Assembly (NCBI RefSeq): GCF_965232925.1
Contig: NZ_CBDDRA010000025.1
Span: 1 to 64,000, forward strand
DNA: 64,000 bases
Direction: 5' to 3'
Source of the DNA: Tumidithrix helvetica
GTDB taxonomy: Bacteria > Cyanobacteriota > Cyanobacteriia > Pseudanabaenales > Pseudanabaenaceae
Shown: positions 1-8,578 of the stretch, piece by piece
Position numbering within the stretch: the stretch's first letter is position 1
Layout of the letters: every line of letters starts with the position of its first letter
Translations under genes and position numbers: made by a program
The notes under the pieces: generated by a model
Seen by the model: the letters and a program-made list of their open reading frames with translations, nothing else
Databases searched by the model: none
What the model was told of the DNA's origin: nothing

Positions 1-52
1 CTGCTAGTTCTTGTTCTGTTTCTTTGATGACGATCGCTGTTTTCCCTGCCAT
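1..52 (-). CDS. 5' end of an unidentified gene, cut by the window edge
   Basis: Reading leftward from an ATG at 52, an open frame gives MAGKTAIVIKETEQELA and then leaves the window. The gene itself is not recognisable from 17 residues. A short start of this style is reminiscent of helix-turn-helix first halves of IS630-type transposases in cyanobacteria, but that is only an impression. It lies about 100 bases beyond the 3' end of a broken RHS fragment, so a mobile element next to decayed sequence would make sense. An antitoxin or other small protein is equally possible. Confidence 0.35.
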   Translation of the reverse strand, partial: MAGKTAIVIKETEQELA

Positions 53-156
53 CTTACTTCTGCCTTTATACTTTTTTCTCTAGTTTAGTCTATCTGTTAT
101 CCTACGCCTTTAAATTGGTATCACCTCTACATGTGGGACGACTATTGGAGGAGGCG

Positions 157-1537
157 TCATTTAACCCGCCAATTCCATTGTCGTCCGACACTTGAAACAA
201 AGGCAATGTATTGTGCGTTTCCAATCAGGGCAAAGCCCTTTGTTGAAATCATCAAGCTCTGGATCGCTGCTGGCGATCGGAGAAGCAACTCTGGTGGTCG
301 TTCCATTGTCAAGATCTCGTACAAATAATCCATCACTGGCAACGTTATCGACATTTGTACTGGTGGAATGGAAGGCAACATAGCGACCATCACCGCTAAT
401 GCTGGTGTTAAAACTATATCCGTTCGGGGCTTCTCCATTTTGATTGGTACTTACCCTGATCAATTGTCCAGTTTGACGATCTAAGCGAAATACATCAGAA
501 AAAGTATTGGTGTCTTTGTTGTCGAGGCTACTGTCAATGCCAAGAGCAACATAGCGACCATCATAGCTAATTGAAGTAATGCTTCCATTGGTGATGATTT
601 TCTTTCCAGTCTGTTTTACGGAGTATTCATAACTCGTCTTATTCTGTTTAGGATCGGTAATTGAAAGAACATTCCCAAACGCATCATAGGTCGTAGTCGT
701 CACCTTACCCAAAGCATCCGTCACCATATTCCTGCGATTCTTCAGATCGTAGCCATAGCTCGTGCGTTGTCCCAAAGGATCGATCGCAGCCACAACATTC
801 CCATAAGCATCATACTCAGTCTTGGTCGATTGATTGAGCAGATCGATCGCTTCGATTTGACGGTTGAGATTGTCATAGCTTGTATACACCTTCCCGCCAA
901 GCGCATCGATTGTCAAGTATCTACGACCGAGTTGATCGTAATAATACTGAGTGCGATTGCCATTGGCATTGGTCTGGGCAGTCAGTTGATTGTTGTTATT
1001 GTATTCAAAGGTCTGGATGCCGTTGGGTTCGATAATTTTTACAAGTCTTCTACTAGCATCATATTGACGGATCGTGACGCTTCCATTCGCATCGGTCGTT
1101 GCGATTAAATTATTATTGGCATCATAGGTAGCAGTTTCTTGGCTGCCATCGGGATAAATCTTTGCGATTAAGCGATTGCGATTATCGTATTGATATTGAG
1201 TTTTGCGTCCAAGTGGGTCGATCTCGGCTGTTTTGTTGCCAGTTGCGTCGTATTCGTAGCGCATTTCGGGCGAGAGAAGTGACCCAGCTCCGTCGGGGTC
1301 TGGGTTAACTAGCTTCACTAATCTGTTGAGCGCGTCATATTCCAAGACTGTACGCCTATCCAACTCATCAATGGCTGCAACTTGATTGCCTACTAGATCG
1401 AATTCGTTCTTGGTTCTAGCGTTGTCGGCTAGAGTGGCGGGTGTATCGTCTGGATAAATGGTTTCGATTAAGCGATTGCGTGCGTCATAGCGATATTCTG
1501 TGCGTCTGCCGAGTTCGTCGATGCTGGCAGTTTGACA
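157..1537 (-). pseudogene. Truncated and frameshifted RHS/YD-repeat protein with TolB-like end
   Basis: From about 1537 to 640 the minus strand encodes a run of YD repeats (RRTEYRYDARNRL, RKTQYQYDNRNRL, RRTVLEYDALNRL and similar), typical of large RHS/wall-associated proteins. From about 600 onward come beta-propeller (TolB/WD40-like) repeats such as DGRYVAFHS. The reading frame begins abruptly inside a YD repeat: an in-frame stop lies about 10 codons upstream and there is no plausible start or signal peptide, so the N-terminal bulk is missing. Near 240 the frame ends in non-propeller sequence, whereas removing one base of the AAAGGG run restores KGFALIGNAQYIAFVSS, a further propeller strand, down to a stop at 157. 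Both ends therefore look damaged. Intact RHS proteins are usually over 1000 residues and shell a C-terminal toxin or are surface anchored; no toxin domain is visible here. Confidence 0.75.
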
Positions 1538-1624
1538 TGGATAAATTTACCTTATGTTTACTTGCTCTGCTAAAAAAGCAAAAACTATGACAGAATAGGG
1601 CTAACGTAAAAATGTCAAAAAGCC

Positions 1625-2509
1625 ATGTTTACTGTATCTTCGGAATACCGCCATTTACCAACTGCTGAGGAATTGCCAGATTCCGATGAAACCCCTGTGG
1701 ATAACGAACTCCAAAACGACATTCCCAATATTCTGCTGAACTTGTTGAGAGACATTTGGGACGATCGCTTCGATTGGTTTTGGGGAGTAGACATGGCAGT
1801 TTATTACGAACCAAACCTTGAAAAGCCAGAGAACTCCAAAGCAGTTGTTCCCGATGGGTTTTTAGCCATAGGCGTTCCCAGACTTCGCGGCGAAAGTGGA
1901 CGTTTGAGCTATTCGATTTGGGAAGAAAAAGTATTGCCGATTTTATTTTTTGAAGTAATTTCTAAGACTTATAACAGTGAATACGAGGAAAAGCTAGAAC
2001 TGTATCAGAATTTAGGCATTCGCTATTACGTTATCTATAATCCCTTTAGCGGAAAAGGAACAGCCTATAAAGACCGTCCATCTTTGGAAGTGTATCAGTT
2101 GGTGAATGGCAAGTACGAACTGATGCCATCGATCGCGCTTTTGCCTGAAGGTGGCGAAATGGTGTGGCTGGAAGGTGTGGGGCTTGGTATTGGTTGCATT
2201 CGCAACGAACTATACGATTGGCGGCGGGAGTGGTTGTATTGGTACGATCGCAATGGGGTCAGATATCCGACTGCTAAAGAGCAGGCTGCGATCGCTGAGG
2301 AGATCGCCGAGCGTGCTAGTTTTGCTCAACGGAGGGCTGAGGAGATCGCTGAGCAGGAAAGACTTGCTAAGTTGGAGGCTGAGGCGATTGCTGAGCAAGC
2401 CAATCTAGAAAAACAACAAGCTGAACTAGCCCAGCAACTTGCCGAACAAAAAGCCCAACGACTTGCTGAAAGGCTTAGAGCACTTGGATTAGACCCAGAC
2501 GAAATGTAA
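1625..2509 (+). CDS. Uma2 family (DUF820) PD-(D/E)XK endonuclease-like protein
   Basis: This 294-residue protein has the Uma2 fold signature: a conserved PDGF around residue 74, then ILFFEVIS with the acidic residue of the nuclease core, then YEEKLELYQNLGIRYYVIYNP with the catalytic-type lysine. These match a restriction-enzyme-like PD-(D/E)XK site. The last 80 residues are an Ala/Glu/Gln-rich coiled coil (AEEIAEQERLAKLEAEAIAE) ending in LRALGLDPDEM, the usual tail of cyanobacterial Uma2 proteins. Uma2 genes are very numerous in cyanobacteria and their biological role is not established; nuclease activity is inferred from fold. The ATG at 1625 is the first in frame. Broken copies of the same tail follow at 2630-2860, and another full member lies at 15777-16586. 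Confidence 0.85.
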   Translation: MFTVSSEYRHLPTAEELPDSDETPVDNELQNDIPNILLNLLRDIWDDRFDWFWGVDMAVYYEPNLEKPENSKAVVPDGFLAIGVPRLRGESGRLSYSIWEEKVLPILFFEVISKTYNSEYEEKLELYQNLGIRYYVIYNPFSGKGTAYKDRPSLEVYQLVNGKYELMPSIALLPEGGEMVWLEGVGLGIGCIRNELYDWRREWLYWYDRNGVRYPTAKEQAAIAEEIAERASFAQRRAEEIAEQERLAKLEAEAIAEQANLEKQQAELAQQLAEQKAQRLAERLRALGLDPDEM

Positions 2510-2975
2510 TGCAGAGGTACGCATCCTGAATGCGATCGCTCGAACACATGAAATATTTCTTAAAAAAGATCGCTTGCAAGTATATGAATTATTGCTAAAA
2601 ATAGGCGATCGCTGAGCAAGCCAATAACAAGCAGAAGAGATCGCTGAGCAAGAGCGTAAAATCGCTAAGCAAGAACGGCAAAAAAATGAAACATTGAGAG
2701 CTTATCTCAGATCTATCGGAGTTAACCCAGACGATCTCTGAGTTTGGCTGTGGGCGGCGGGACACATTCTGAAAGGAATCGCTTGCAAATTTGTGGATTT
2801 TTGCTAAAAACGTGGGATCGCTGTGTGTGCGAATCTAGCCAAACAACTAGCGGATCGGGGGCAACAGCGATCGGTCGCGGATATCTCAATTCTTTGATCG
2901 CGTTGGTGGATTTAGTTCTGTTGTCTATGCGATCGGTCTTTGCTTACTGTAATTTGAGTGTGTCTGTGTTTATTT
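2510..2975 (+). other. Decayed spacer with repeated fragments of the Uma2 tail
   Basis: No intact gene is convincing here. A segment near 2566-2612 (GATCGCTTGCAAG, then ATTGCTAAAAATAGGCGATCGCTG) recurs in altered form near 2775-2822 (AATCGCTTGCAAAT, then TTTTGCTAAAAACGTGGGATCGCTG). After each copy comes sequence encoding Uma2-type coiled-coil residues, for example ANLAKQLADRG near 2830-2862. The stretch looks like two or more partial duplications of a Uma2 3' end that have since collected frameshifts and stops. Confidence 0.55.
2631..2741 (+). pseudogene. 3' remnant of a Uma2 gene
   Basis: In one frame the segment reads AEEIAEQERKIAKQERQKN and continues through LRAYLRSIGVNPDDL to a TGA at 2739-2741. 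This matches the coiled coil plus SLGIDPDEL-type terminus of Uma2 proteins. An in-frame TAA lies immediately upstream, so the catalytic domain is absent. It is probably the tail of a second tandem Uma2 copy. Confidence 0.6.
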
Positions 2976-3461
2976 TCACACAACTGGACTTGTCACTTGC
3001 TTAATTTCAGGGGTTAATTCACATTCATCATTAACAATCCCAACATACTGCACGTCAGTCCCCTCTCCACCAACAGCCTCACCAGTACAAAAATAAATCT
3101 GTAACTCAGGAGAAATATAATTAAATTCTACATAGTCATAAAAAATTTTTATCCCTCTATTAGTTAATTGTTGAATAACATCTTCAATCTCAGAGCCAAT
3201 AAAGTTGATATCCTCAAAAAACAAACTTCCATTACAAAACAGAATTTCAGATAGTGAATTCTGTTCAAATTGAAATCGAATACTTGCCCCAGTTTCGAGG
3301 ATATTATCTAAAAACCATCCGTTAATATGGTGTTCTTTAAGTACGCCATGAGCCTGCTTAAGATTGAGTTTTTGACATACATCCTGCCATGAATCATTAA
3401 ATGTGATTTGGATTTCCCCTAGGGAAATCCCTGTTTTTGGAATTAGCTGCCAGATATTCAC
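2976..3461 (-). CDS. Hypothetical protein of about 161 residues
   Basis: I do not recognise the family. The protein starts MNIWQLIPKTGISLGEIQI, is acidic and rich in aromatic residues, has no signal peptide or membrane segment, and ends KQVTSPVV. It is visibly more A+T-rich than its neighbours and contains no HIP1 site, which hints at acquired DNA. Small acidic cytosolic proteins near RHS genes are often immunity proteins against RHS toxins, and a decayed RHS fragment lies about 1.4 kb away. However, the gene is not directly downstream of that fragment, so this role is only a guess. Confidence 0.5.
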   Translation of the reverse strand: MNIWQLIPKTGISLGEIQITFNDSWQDVCQKLNLKQAHGVLKEHHINGWFLDNILETGASIRFQFEQNSLSEILFCNGSLFFEDINFIGSEIEDVIQQLTNRGIKIFYDYVEFNYISPELQIYFCTGEAVGGEGTDVQYVGIVNDECELTPEIKQVTSPVV

Positions 3462-3504
3462 AAAATGACTTGATGATTTGAAGATTCAATCATACTTCAG
3501 AAAC

Positions 3505-5574
3505 TTATGCCATGCTAAATGACTCAACCTGTTGCACCTCAAAGAACTGAATCAAATCTTTGCGCGGATCGACATCGCTGACTTTGACGTTAAAACTTTC
3601 ACCGACATTTGTGGTGCGATTGATGCGCATGGGAAGCTTTAAGCCCAAATCTTCGAGAAGTACCAGTCCGAGTTTATCCTGTTCGCGCAACCAGTCCAAA
3701 AGGATTGCTCGCCAAGCGGTTTCACGATTGCGTCGCAAAAACTCTAAGCTCCAATAGCGCACGGTTTGACGTTCCAATTGATTGGCTTCATATACCGCAG
3801 GCTCAATCACAGATAGGGAATCCGATAGTGTCGCCTCTGTAAAGGGCAAAGGCGTATCATTCAGAAAAGCTTTGATTTGCCAATGGGTAAGAAGATCGGT
3901 GTAACGGCGGATTGGAGAGGTGGCTTGGGTATAGGCTTCCAGTCCCAGTCCAGCATGACGTGCAGCATAGATACCCATTTCACCCTTTGCCATGCAGCGA
4001 CAGACAGCAAACTCGCGCACGGGACCAGATGGCAACTGCATCAAGATTTCTTCCGAGGGCAATTCTGGCGCTTCCTGATAGCGATAGGGAATCGGAATTC
4101 CATTCTTTTGGGCAAAATTAGCCGCAACTTCTCCAGCCAAGATCATCATCTCTGCCACCATTTGCCGTGAAAAGGGCTCATCCATCAACTCTAGGGTCAT
4201 TTGCTCCGTATCGTTGGGATTGACCTTAATGATGGTTTCAGGCAGATCGATATTCACCGCACCTTGGTAGAGCCGCCAGTTGGTTCGGAGTTTGGCATAG
4301 TGGGCGATCGCATTGAGATCTTCCTCAATACTCATATCCAACATATCCATCACATCTTCATAGGTGAGGCGATAGTTGGGTTTAATCAGACTGGGATGAA
4401 TCTCTGCGTAAATGACTTCGCCGCGATCGCTGAGGTCGACCCCAAACGACAGGGCATGACAAACCTGTGACTGAATCAAACTCATCGGTCCCGTTGCCAA
4501 CTCGTGGGGAAACATGGGAATCATGCCCGTGGGCAAATAAACACTGGTTCCTCTTTTGCGGGCTTCGCGATCGAGTAGGCTCTGGGGTTCGATCCAGCGC
4601 GTAGGATCGGCAATATGGATCCATAGCCGCTTTTGACCATTGGGCAGAGTTTCAATACTCAAACCGTCATCAATCTCAGTCGTGCTCTCATCATCGATCG
4701 TGTAAACATGCAAATGCGTCAAATCGATCCGCTTCGCTAAAGAGCTATCTGGAATCGGATTTTCTAGGCATTGTTTGACAGCATTGAGAACTTCGGCTGA
4801 GAAGGTGGTGGGTACTTGGCTGCGCAACAGGGCAAGGTTTTCATGGCGGTTCCAAATCCCTAAGTCAACCAATAGCTGAAACGCTGATATTTCAGATTTC
4901 GTGCGCTTGACTGAAACCAAAATTTCTTGGGCAGCGGATTTATCTGAGGCTTCTTCACCGTAGAGGGCATATCGCTCTAGACTCTCTAAGCGATGCCGTT
5001 CCTGTTTTGTCCATTCTGGTTCCGTTGGCGCATCTTCGGGAAGATCGATCTGCTTGCCTGCGATCTTGTTTTGCATCTTGCAGATAAAGGCTTCGGCTTC
5101 GCGCTGGCGTTGCTGAGCTGCTTCGGCTTGGTGTTTTAACTCGGCAACTTGGGTGGCGGGTCGAGGCTCATAGCGATCGCCTTTTTGCTTAAAGTAAAGC
5201 TTGTCATTGCTCAAGAGCCAATAGGAAGCATAGGAGGTGGCGGCAGATATTTTTGAAAACAGGAGGTTGGCTAGATCGTCAGGGGTGACAGACTTGTTGT
5301 CATCGATCAAGATCTCCCAAGCTACTTCAAGACTAGAGGGATCTAAATATTGCTGAACCTGTTGAAAGAAAACTGGGATCTGTCGTGCCGTAAACATCTG
5401 CGGATCGGAGTCAGCCGTGCTTTTGATCACAAAGTCAATTTCGCGAGGATGCACTGTGTGGGTCGTGCCATTCTCGTCAATCACCTGTAGGTGCTTTTTG
5501 CCCTCAGGTCGATCTACAACTGCCAAGCGGCGATCGCCATGCAAACGAAATTCAACCAATGTGCCCTTTTCCAA
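3505..5574 (-). CDS. RNB-domain exoribonuclease (RNase II/R family)
   Basis: At 689 residues this is a cytosolic 3'-5' exoribonuclease of the RNase II/VacB group. Residues 1-50 form a small beta-rich domain, and about 80-270 is a cyanobacterial N-terminal region with a Gln/Glu-rich helix near 140-165. The RNB domain spans about 283-610, with the metal-binding aspartate cluster TIDDESTTEIDDGLS at about 292-306 and the late motif ATSPIRRYTDLLTHW. An OB/S1-like tail closes the protein. The architecture matches cyanobacterial RNB proteins, which include the acetazolamide-resistance gene product Zam. The gene has its own promoter region, divergent from the TPR gene at 5851. Start ATG at 5574 gives a natural N-terminus, MEKGTLVEFRL. 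Confidence 0.9.
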   Translation of the reverse strand: MEKGTLVEFRLHGDRRLAVVDRPEGKKHLQVIDENGTTHTVHPREIDFVIKSTADSDPQMFTARQIPVFFQQVQQYLDPSSLEVAWEILIDDNKSVTPDDLANLLFSKISAATSYASYWLLSNDKLYFKQKGDRYEPRPATQVAELKHQAEAAQQRQREAEAFICKMQNKIAGKQIDLPEDAPTEPEWTKQERHRLESLERYALYGEEASDKSAAQEILVSVKRTKSEISAFQLLVDLGIWNRHENLALLRSQVPTTFSAEVLNAVKQCLENPIPDSSLAKRIDLTHLHVYTIDDESTTEIDDGLSIETLPNGQKRLWIHIADPTRWIEPQSLLDREARKRGTSVYLPTGMIPMFPHELATGPMSLIQSQVCHALSFGVDLSDRGEVIYAEIHPSLIKPNYRLTYEDVMDMLDMSIEEDLNAIAHYAKLRTNWRLYQGAVNIDLPETIIKVNPNDTEQMTLELMDEPFSRQMVAEMMILAGEVAANFAQKNGIPIPYRYQEAPELPSEEILMQLPSGPVREFAVCRCMAKGEMGIYAARHAGLGLEAYTQATSPIRRYTDLLTHWQIKAFLNDTPLPFTEATLSDSLSVIEPAVYEANQLERQTVRYWSLEFLRRNRETAWRAILLDWLREQDKLGLVLLEDLGLKLPMRINRTTNVGESFNVKVSDVDPRKDLIQFFEVQQVESFSMA

Positions 5575-5850
5575 AATCGCCCCTTGCCCTTTAGAAAGCT
5601 TTAAAAACGCTCTTTCTGAAACCTTACCCTTGCATTTTACTGGATAAATGCCAAGCCAAAGTTTTGTGTATGAAAGACATACTGAATTTTGCTGAAATTG
5701 AAAATTGCCTCTGTGCTAAATGTTAAGCCTCTAATTAAGTTTTCTGTATTTTTTCGCTAGAAATTGCCTTGATTTAAAGCGTTTGAGCCAAATTTGGTTG
5801 CAAAAATTAAGCTGAATGGATGAGAAAAAGTTTTCTGGGAATGGTTTACG

Positions 5851-7461
5851 ATGGGTGTGTCGGTAATCCTAGCAAAAAGGACATCCAAAAAAAATTCTAT
5901 GATCAAGCAAGCGATTACTAAGATTTCTACGGTTGGATTTATTTCACTGGTTAGTTATCTGCCCTTGTGTACCCCATCGCAAGCTGCCCCTCAATTTGCA
6001 GAGAAGATCGCGCAAACTGCCACACCCATTGAAACGAAACCCGAACAGAATCCCAATGCTGCGATCAAGCTGGTCGAGCAGGCAAATGTCCTAAGAGAGC
6101 AAAACAAACTGACTGAGGCAGTCGCACTTTACCGACAAGCAATTTCACTAAATCCTGGTTTTGTTCCTGCCCATTACGGTTTGGGCGTAACGCTGCGGCA
6201 ACAAGGGGACATTGAAGGGGCGATCGCTTCCCATCGACGGGCGATCGAACTCGACAAAAACTATACACCTGCCTACTACGGTTTGGGCATTGCCCTATAT
6301 AAACGAGGCGATATGGTGGGGGCGATTAATGCCTACAACGCATTCATTCGTCTCAGCAAACCAGATGCGAGTTTAGCCTCGACCTACTACAATCTCGGTC
6401 TGGCTGAAGAACAACGCAATAATCTTGATGGTGCTGTCGCTGCTTTCCAGAAAGCTGTAGGCTTAGACCCACAGTACGCACTCGCCCACAATGGTTTGGG
6501 CTCTGTTTTGCGCCGTCAAGGCGATCGCAAGGGGGCAATTACTGCATTTCGACAGGCGATTACGCTTGCACCCCAGTATGCAACGGCTCACTTTTCCCTA
6601 GGTATCGCCCTGTATGAAGACAAAGACTATGATGGCGCTATAGAGGCATATAAACGCGCGATCGCAATTAACAATCGCTTCCCCAATGTTTTTTATAACA
6701 TTGGGATTGCCTACGATGCCAAAGGCGACACCGATCAAGCCATTCTTTCCTACAGGCGATCGATCGAGCAAGACAACAAAAATGCGGATGTGTATGCGGC
6801 GTTAGGCACTGCCTTGCTTAAAAAAGAAAAAGCACCTGAGGCAGTTGAGGTGTTTCGGCGCAGTATTGAGTTAAACCCTAAAGTTGCAGCCAACTATAAC
6901 GGGTTGGGTTTAGCATTGCGCCGTCAAGGCGATCTAAGTGGGGCAATCGCTGCCTACGAGCAAGCCATCAATCTCAGCCCTAGATATGCGGCTGCCTACA
7001 ACAATCTCGGTCGTGCCTTATCCGATCAAAATAAACCTGTGGATGCGATCGCCGCGTTTCGGAAAGCGATCGATGCCGAGCCTAGAAATAACGTTGCCTA
7101 CAGTAATTTAGGTAATTTACTCCGCACCCAAGGAGATAGTGCTGGTGCTGTTGAGGCTTTTACCCGTGCGATCGTCTATGGCAAAGAAGAGTTATGGGTT
7201 GACTACGCGAGTCTTGGTTTAGCCCTTGCCGATCAAGGCAAAATGCGAGAATCTTTAGACGCTTACAACAAAGCGATTTCTCTGAACCCCAGTTACGCTA
7301 GGGCACATTTTGGTTTAGGGGCTTTATACACAATGCAAGGCGATATTAGTAGCGCCATTCGCTCTTATCAAGAGGCACTGAGGCTCTACGAGGCTGACAA
7401 TAATACAGAGTGGGTAAAGCGTACCCGCCAAGCATTACAGGCTTTGCAGGGCATCACCTAA
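5851..7461 (+). CDS. Secreted tetratricopeptide-repeat (TPR) protein
   Basis: This protein has about 13 back-to-back 34-residue TPR units from residue 65 to the end, with repeated patterns like AHYGLGVTLRQQGDIEGAI and AAYNNLGRALSDQNKPVDA. TPR arrays build protein-binding superhelices; the partner is unknown. A signal peptide (IKQAITKISTVGFISLVSYLP then SQA/AP) begins at an internal ATG at 5899. The upstream ATG at 5851 adds 16 residues that would sit awkwardly before a signal peptide, so 5899 may be the real start. Export to the periplasm or thylakoid lumen is inferred from the signal. The gene is monocistronic and divergent from the RNB gene. Confidence 0.88.
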   Translation: MGVSVILAKRTSKKNSMIKQAITKISTVGFISLVSYLPLCTPSQAAPQFAEKIAQTATPIETKPEQNPNAAIKLVEQANVLREQNKLTEAVALYRQAISLNPGFVPAHYGLGVTLRQQGDIEGAIASHRRAIELDKNYTPAYYGLGIALYKRGDMVGAINAYNAFIRLSKPDASLASTYYNLGLAEEQRNNLDGAVAAFQKAVGLDPQYALAHNGLGSVLRRQGDRKGAITAFRQAITLAPQYATAHFSLGIALYEDKDYDGAIEAYKRAIAINNRFPNVFYNIGIAYDAKGDTDQAILSYRRSIEQDNKNADVYAALGTALLKKEKAPEAVEVFRRSIELNPKVAANYNGLGLALRRQGDLSGAIAAYEQAINLSPRYAAAYNNLGRALSDQNKPVDAIAAFRKAIDAEPRNNVAYSNLGNLLRTQGDSAGAVEAFTRAIVYGKEELWVDYASLGLALADQGKMRESLDAYNKAISLNPSYARAHFGLGALYTMQGDISSAIRSYQEALRLYEADNNTEWVKRTRQALQALQGIT

Positions 7462-7489
7462 AGCAATAGATTCATCTCAAACTAAGAAA

Positions 7490-7531
7490 GACAGTTGTAG
7501 AGACAATTCATGAATTGTTACTACAACTGTC
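7490..7531. repeat. Perfect inverted repeat between convergent genes
   Basis: GACAGTTGTAG at 7490-7500 is answered by CTACAACTGTC at 7521-7531. The loop between them is itself palindromic (ACAATTCATGAATTGT). The core matches the centre of repeat family B seen elsewhere in the window. Lying between the TPR gene (+) and the hupE gene (-), it could also serve as a bidirectional transcription stop, although no clear T tract follows. Confidence 0.6.
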
Positions 7532-7602
7532 CTTCCAGACTCTCCGCCATTTTCAATGGTTGCTGGAGATCTAACCGCCTAAAAAGCAGTTAGATGAATT
7601 GA

Positions 7603-8301
7603 TTAGATTTTGGAAATTGGAAATAGAACGGCAATAACTTGGGAAGCGAAGAAAGCTAGACCAATACCAGAAATCACTAGACCGGCAGAACGCAACTGTA
7701 TGGGGGATTGCTGTTCGGCTTTTTGCTTGAGGATGGTTGCCTTACCAATCCAAAATGCAAGGAGTGACACCACCAGTTGCACAATTGTAAATCCAATCAG
7801 ATAAGCAATTAGAGGAGTAGTTTCTGCGCCAAAAATGGATTCGCCATACGCATAACCATGAAATATGCCAGCAAGCGCTGAAAGCCCTGCAACGACAAAA
7901 GTATTAAATCTATCCTTCTCAATCAACAAAATACCGAATAGCAAGATCGATCCAGAAACAAATAGCTCAACTCCTGGAAGATTTATGCCTGCTAGATGTG
8001 CCCCAGTACCAAGCATCGCAGATAATACAAACGAAATCGGAATCATCAGTCCCTGTCGCTTAATAGCAGCAAGCAAGCCAACTGCCACAAGAAATGCAAA
8101 ATGGTCGGGTCCAATCAAGGGGTGCGCTATACCAGATACAAAACCTTCAAAGAAGTTAGATGCCATTTTTCCATCCATGGCATGGTGAGCAAAAGCTGGT
8201 GTGGCTGACAACAACAAAACACCAAACAATGCAGCTAAACAGACTGCCTTATAGACAACCTTATTAAAAGGAAGAAACCGAGAATTTTTAAATTTATTCA
8301 T
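7603..8301 (-). CDS. hupE: HupE/UreJ family metal transporter, probable cobalt uptake
   Basis: This is an inner-membrane protein of about 232 residues. It has a cleavable signal sequence (VCLAALFGVLLLSATPAFA, then HHAMDG) and about six hydrophobic helices. HupE hallmarks are the histidine-rich HPLIGPDHFAFLVAVGLLAA and the later FHGYAYGE motif, which are thought to bind Ni2+ or Co2+. The cobalamin riboswitch directly upstream points to cobalt for B12 synthesis, as proposed for riboswitch-controlled HupE genes of cyanobacteria. I chose ATG at 8301, which has GAGG about 9 bases upstream; an earlier TTG at 8334 would abut the riboswitch. Cobalt specificity is inferred from regulation and has not been read from residues. 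Confidence 0.88.
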   Translation of the reverse strand: MNKFKNSRFLPFNKVVYKAVCLAALFGVLLLSATPAFAHHAMDGKMASNFFEGFVSGIAHPLIGPDHFAFLVAVGLLAAIKRQGLMIPISFVLSAMLGTGAHLAGINLPGVELFVSGSILLFGILLIEKDRFNTFVVAGLSALAGIFHGYAYGESIFGAETTPLIAYLIGFTIVQLVVSLLAFWIGKATILKQKAEQQSPIQLRSAGLVISGIGLAFFASQVIAVLFPISKI

Positions 8302-8335
8302 TTTCTGTGCCTCGCAGATATTAGGAATGAGCAAG

Positions 8336-8452
8336 ATCGTCGGCGGGCATCCTGACTCAGAGATTTTTGCGATCTCATTACAGTTGCGGGACAGTGTTGG
8401 ACTTACACCAAGCTTTCCCCGTTAACTCTGACGGTCAAATTCCGACAGAACC
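8336..8452 (-). promoter_or_regulatory. Cobalamin (B12) riboswitch upstream of hupE
   Basis: Read on the minus strand, the leader carries the conserved cobalamin-riboswitch boxes in order: GGGGAAAGC at 8420-8412, GGTGTAAGTCC at 8409-8399, the B12 box CTGTCCCGCAACTGTAA at 8394-8378, and GAGTCAGGATGCCCGCC at 8358-8342. The aptamer ends about 35 bases before the hupE ATG, leaving room for a short expression platform around the ribosome binding site (GAGG). Binding of adenosylcobalamin would be expected to lower expression of the transporter. Confidence 0.93.
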
Positions 8453-8453
8453 G

Positions 8454-8461
8454 ATTTTATA
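8454..8461 (-). promoter_or_regulatory. Possible -10 element of the riboswitch transcript
   Basis: On the minus strand TATAAAAT sits just upstream of the first riboswitch stem, at the right distance to start a transcript near 8448. No strong -35 element is visible, so the call is tentative. Confidence 0.35.
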
Positions 8462-8578
8462 GCCTAATAAAGATATCACGCTTGAAAGTGCCCAATCCTG
8501 CCTACGCAATTCTTATTATGGCAACTGTGACAGCTTAATACTTTTCCCCAAAAACAAGGCTCGGAAGTAGTTTGCAAG

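Noticed and set aside
2744..3004. 86-codon plus-strand frame
   Set aside because: It crosses decayed Uma2 fragments and overlaps the end of the minus-strand gene; no protein character or ribosome binding site.
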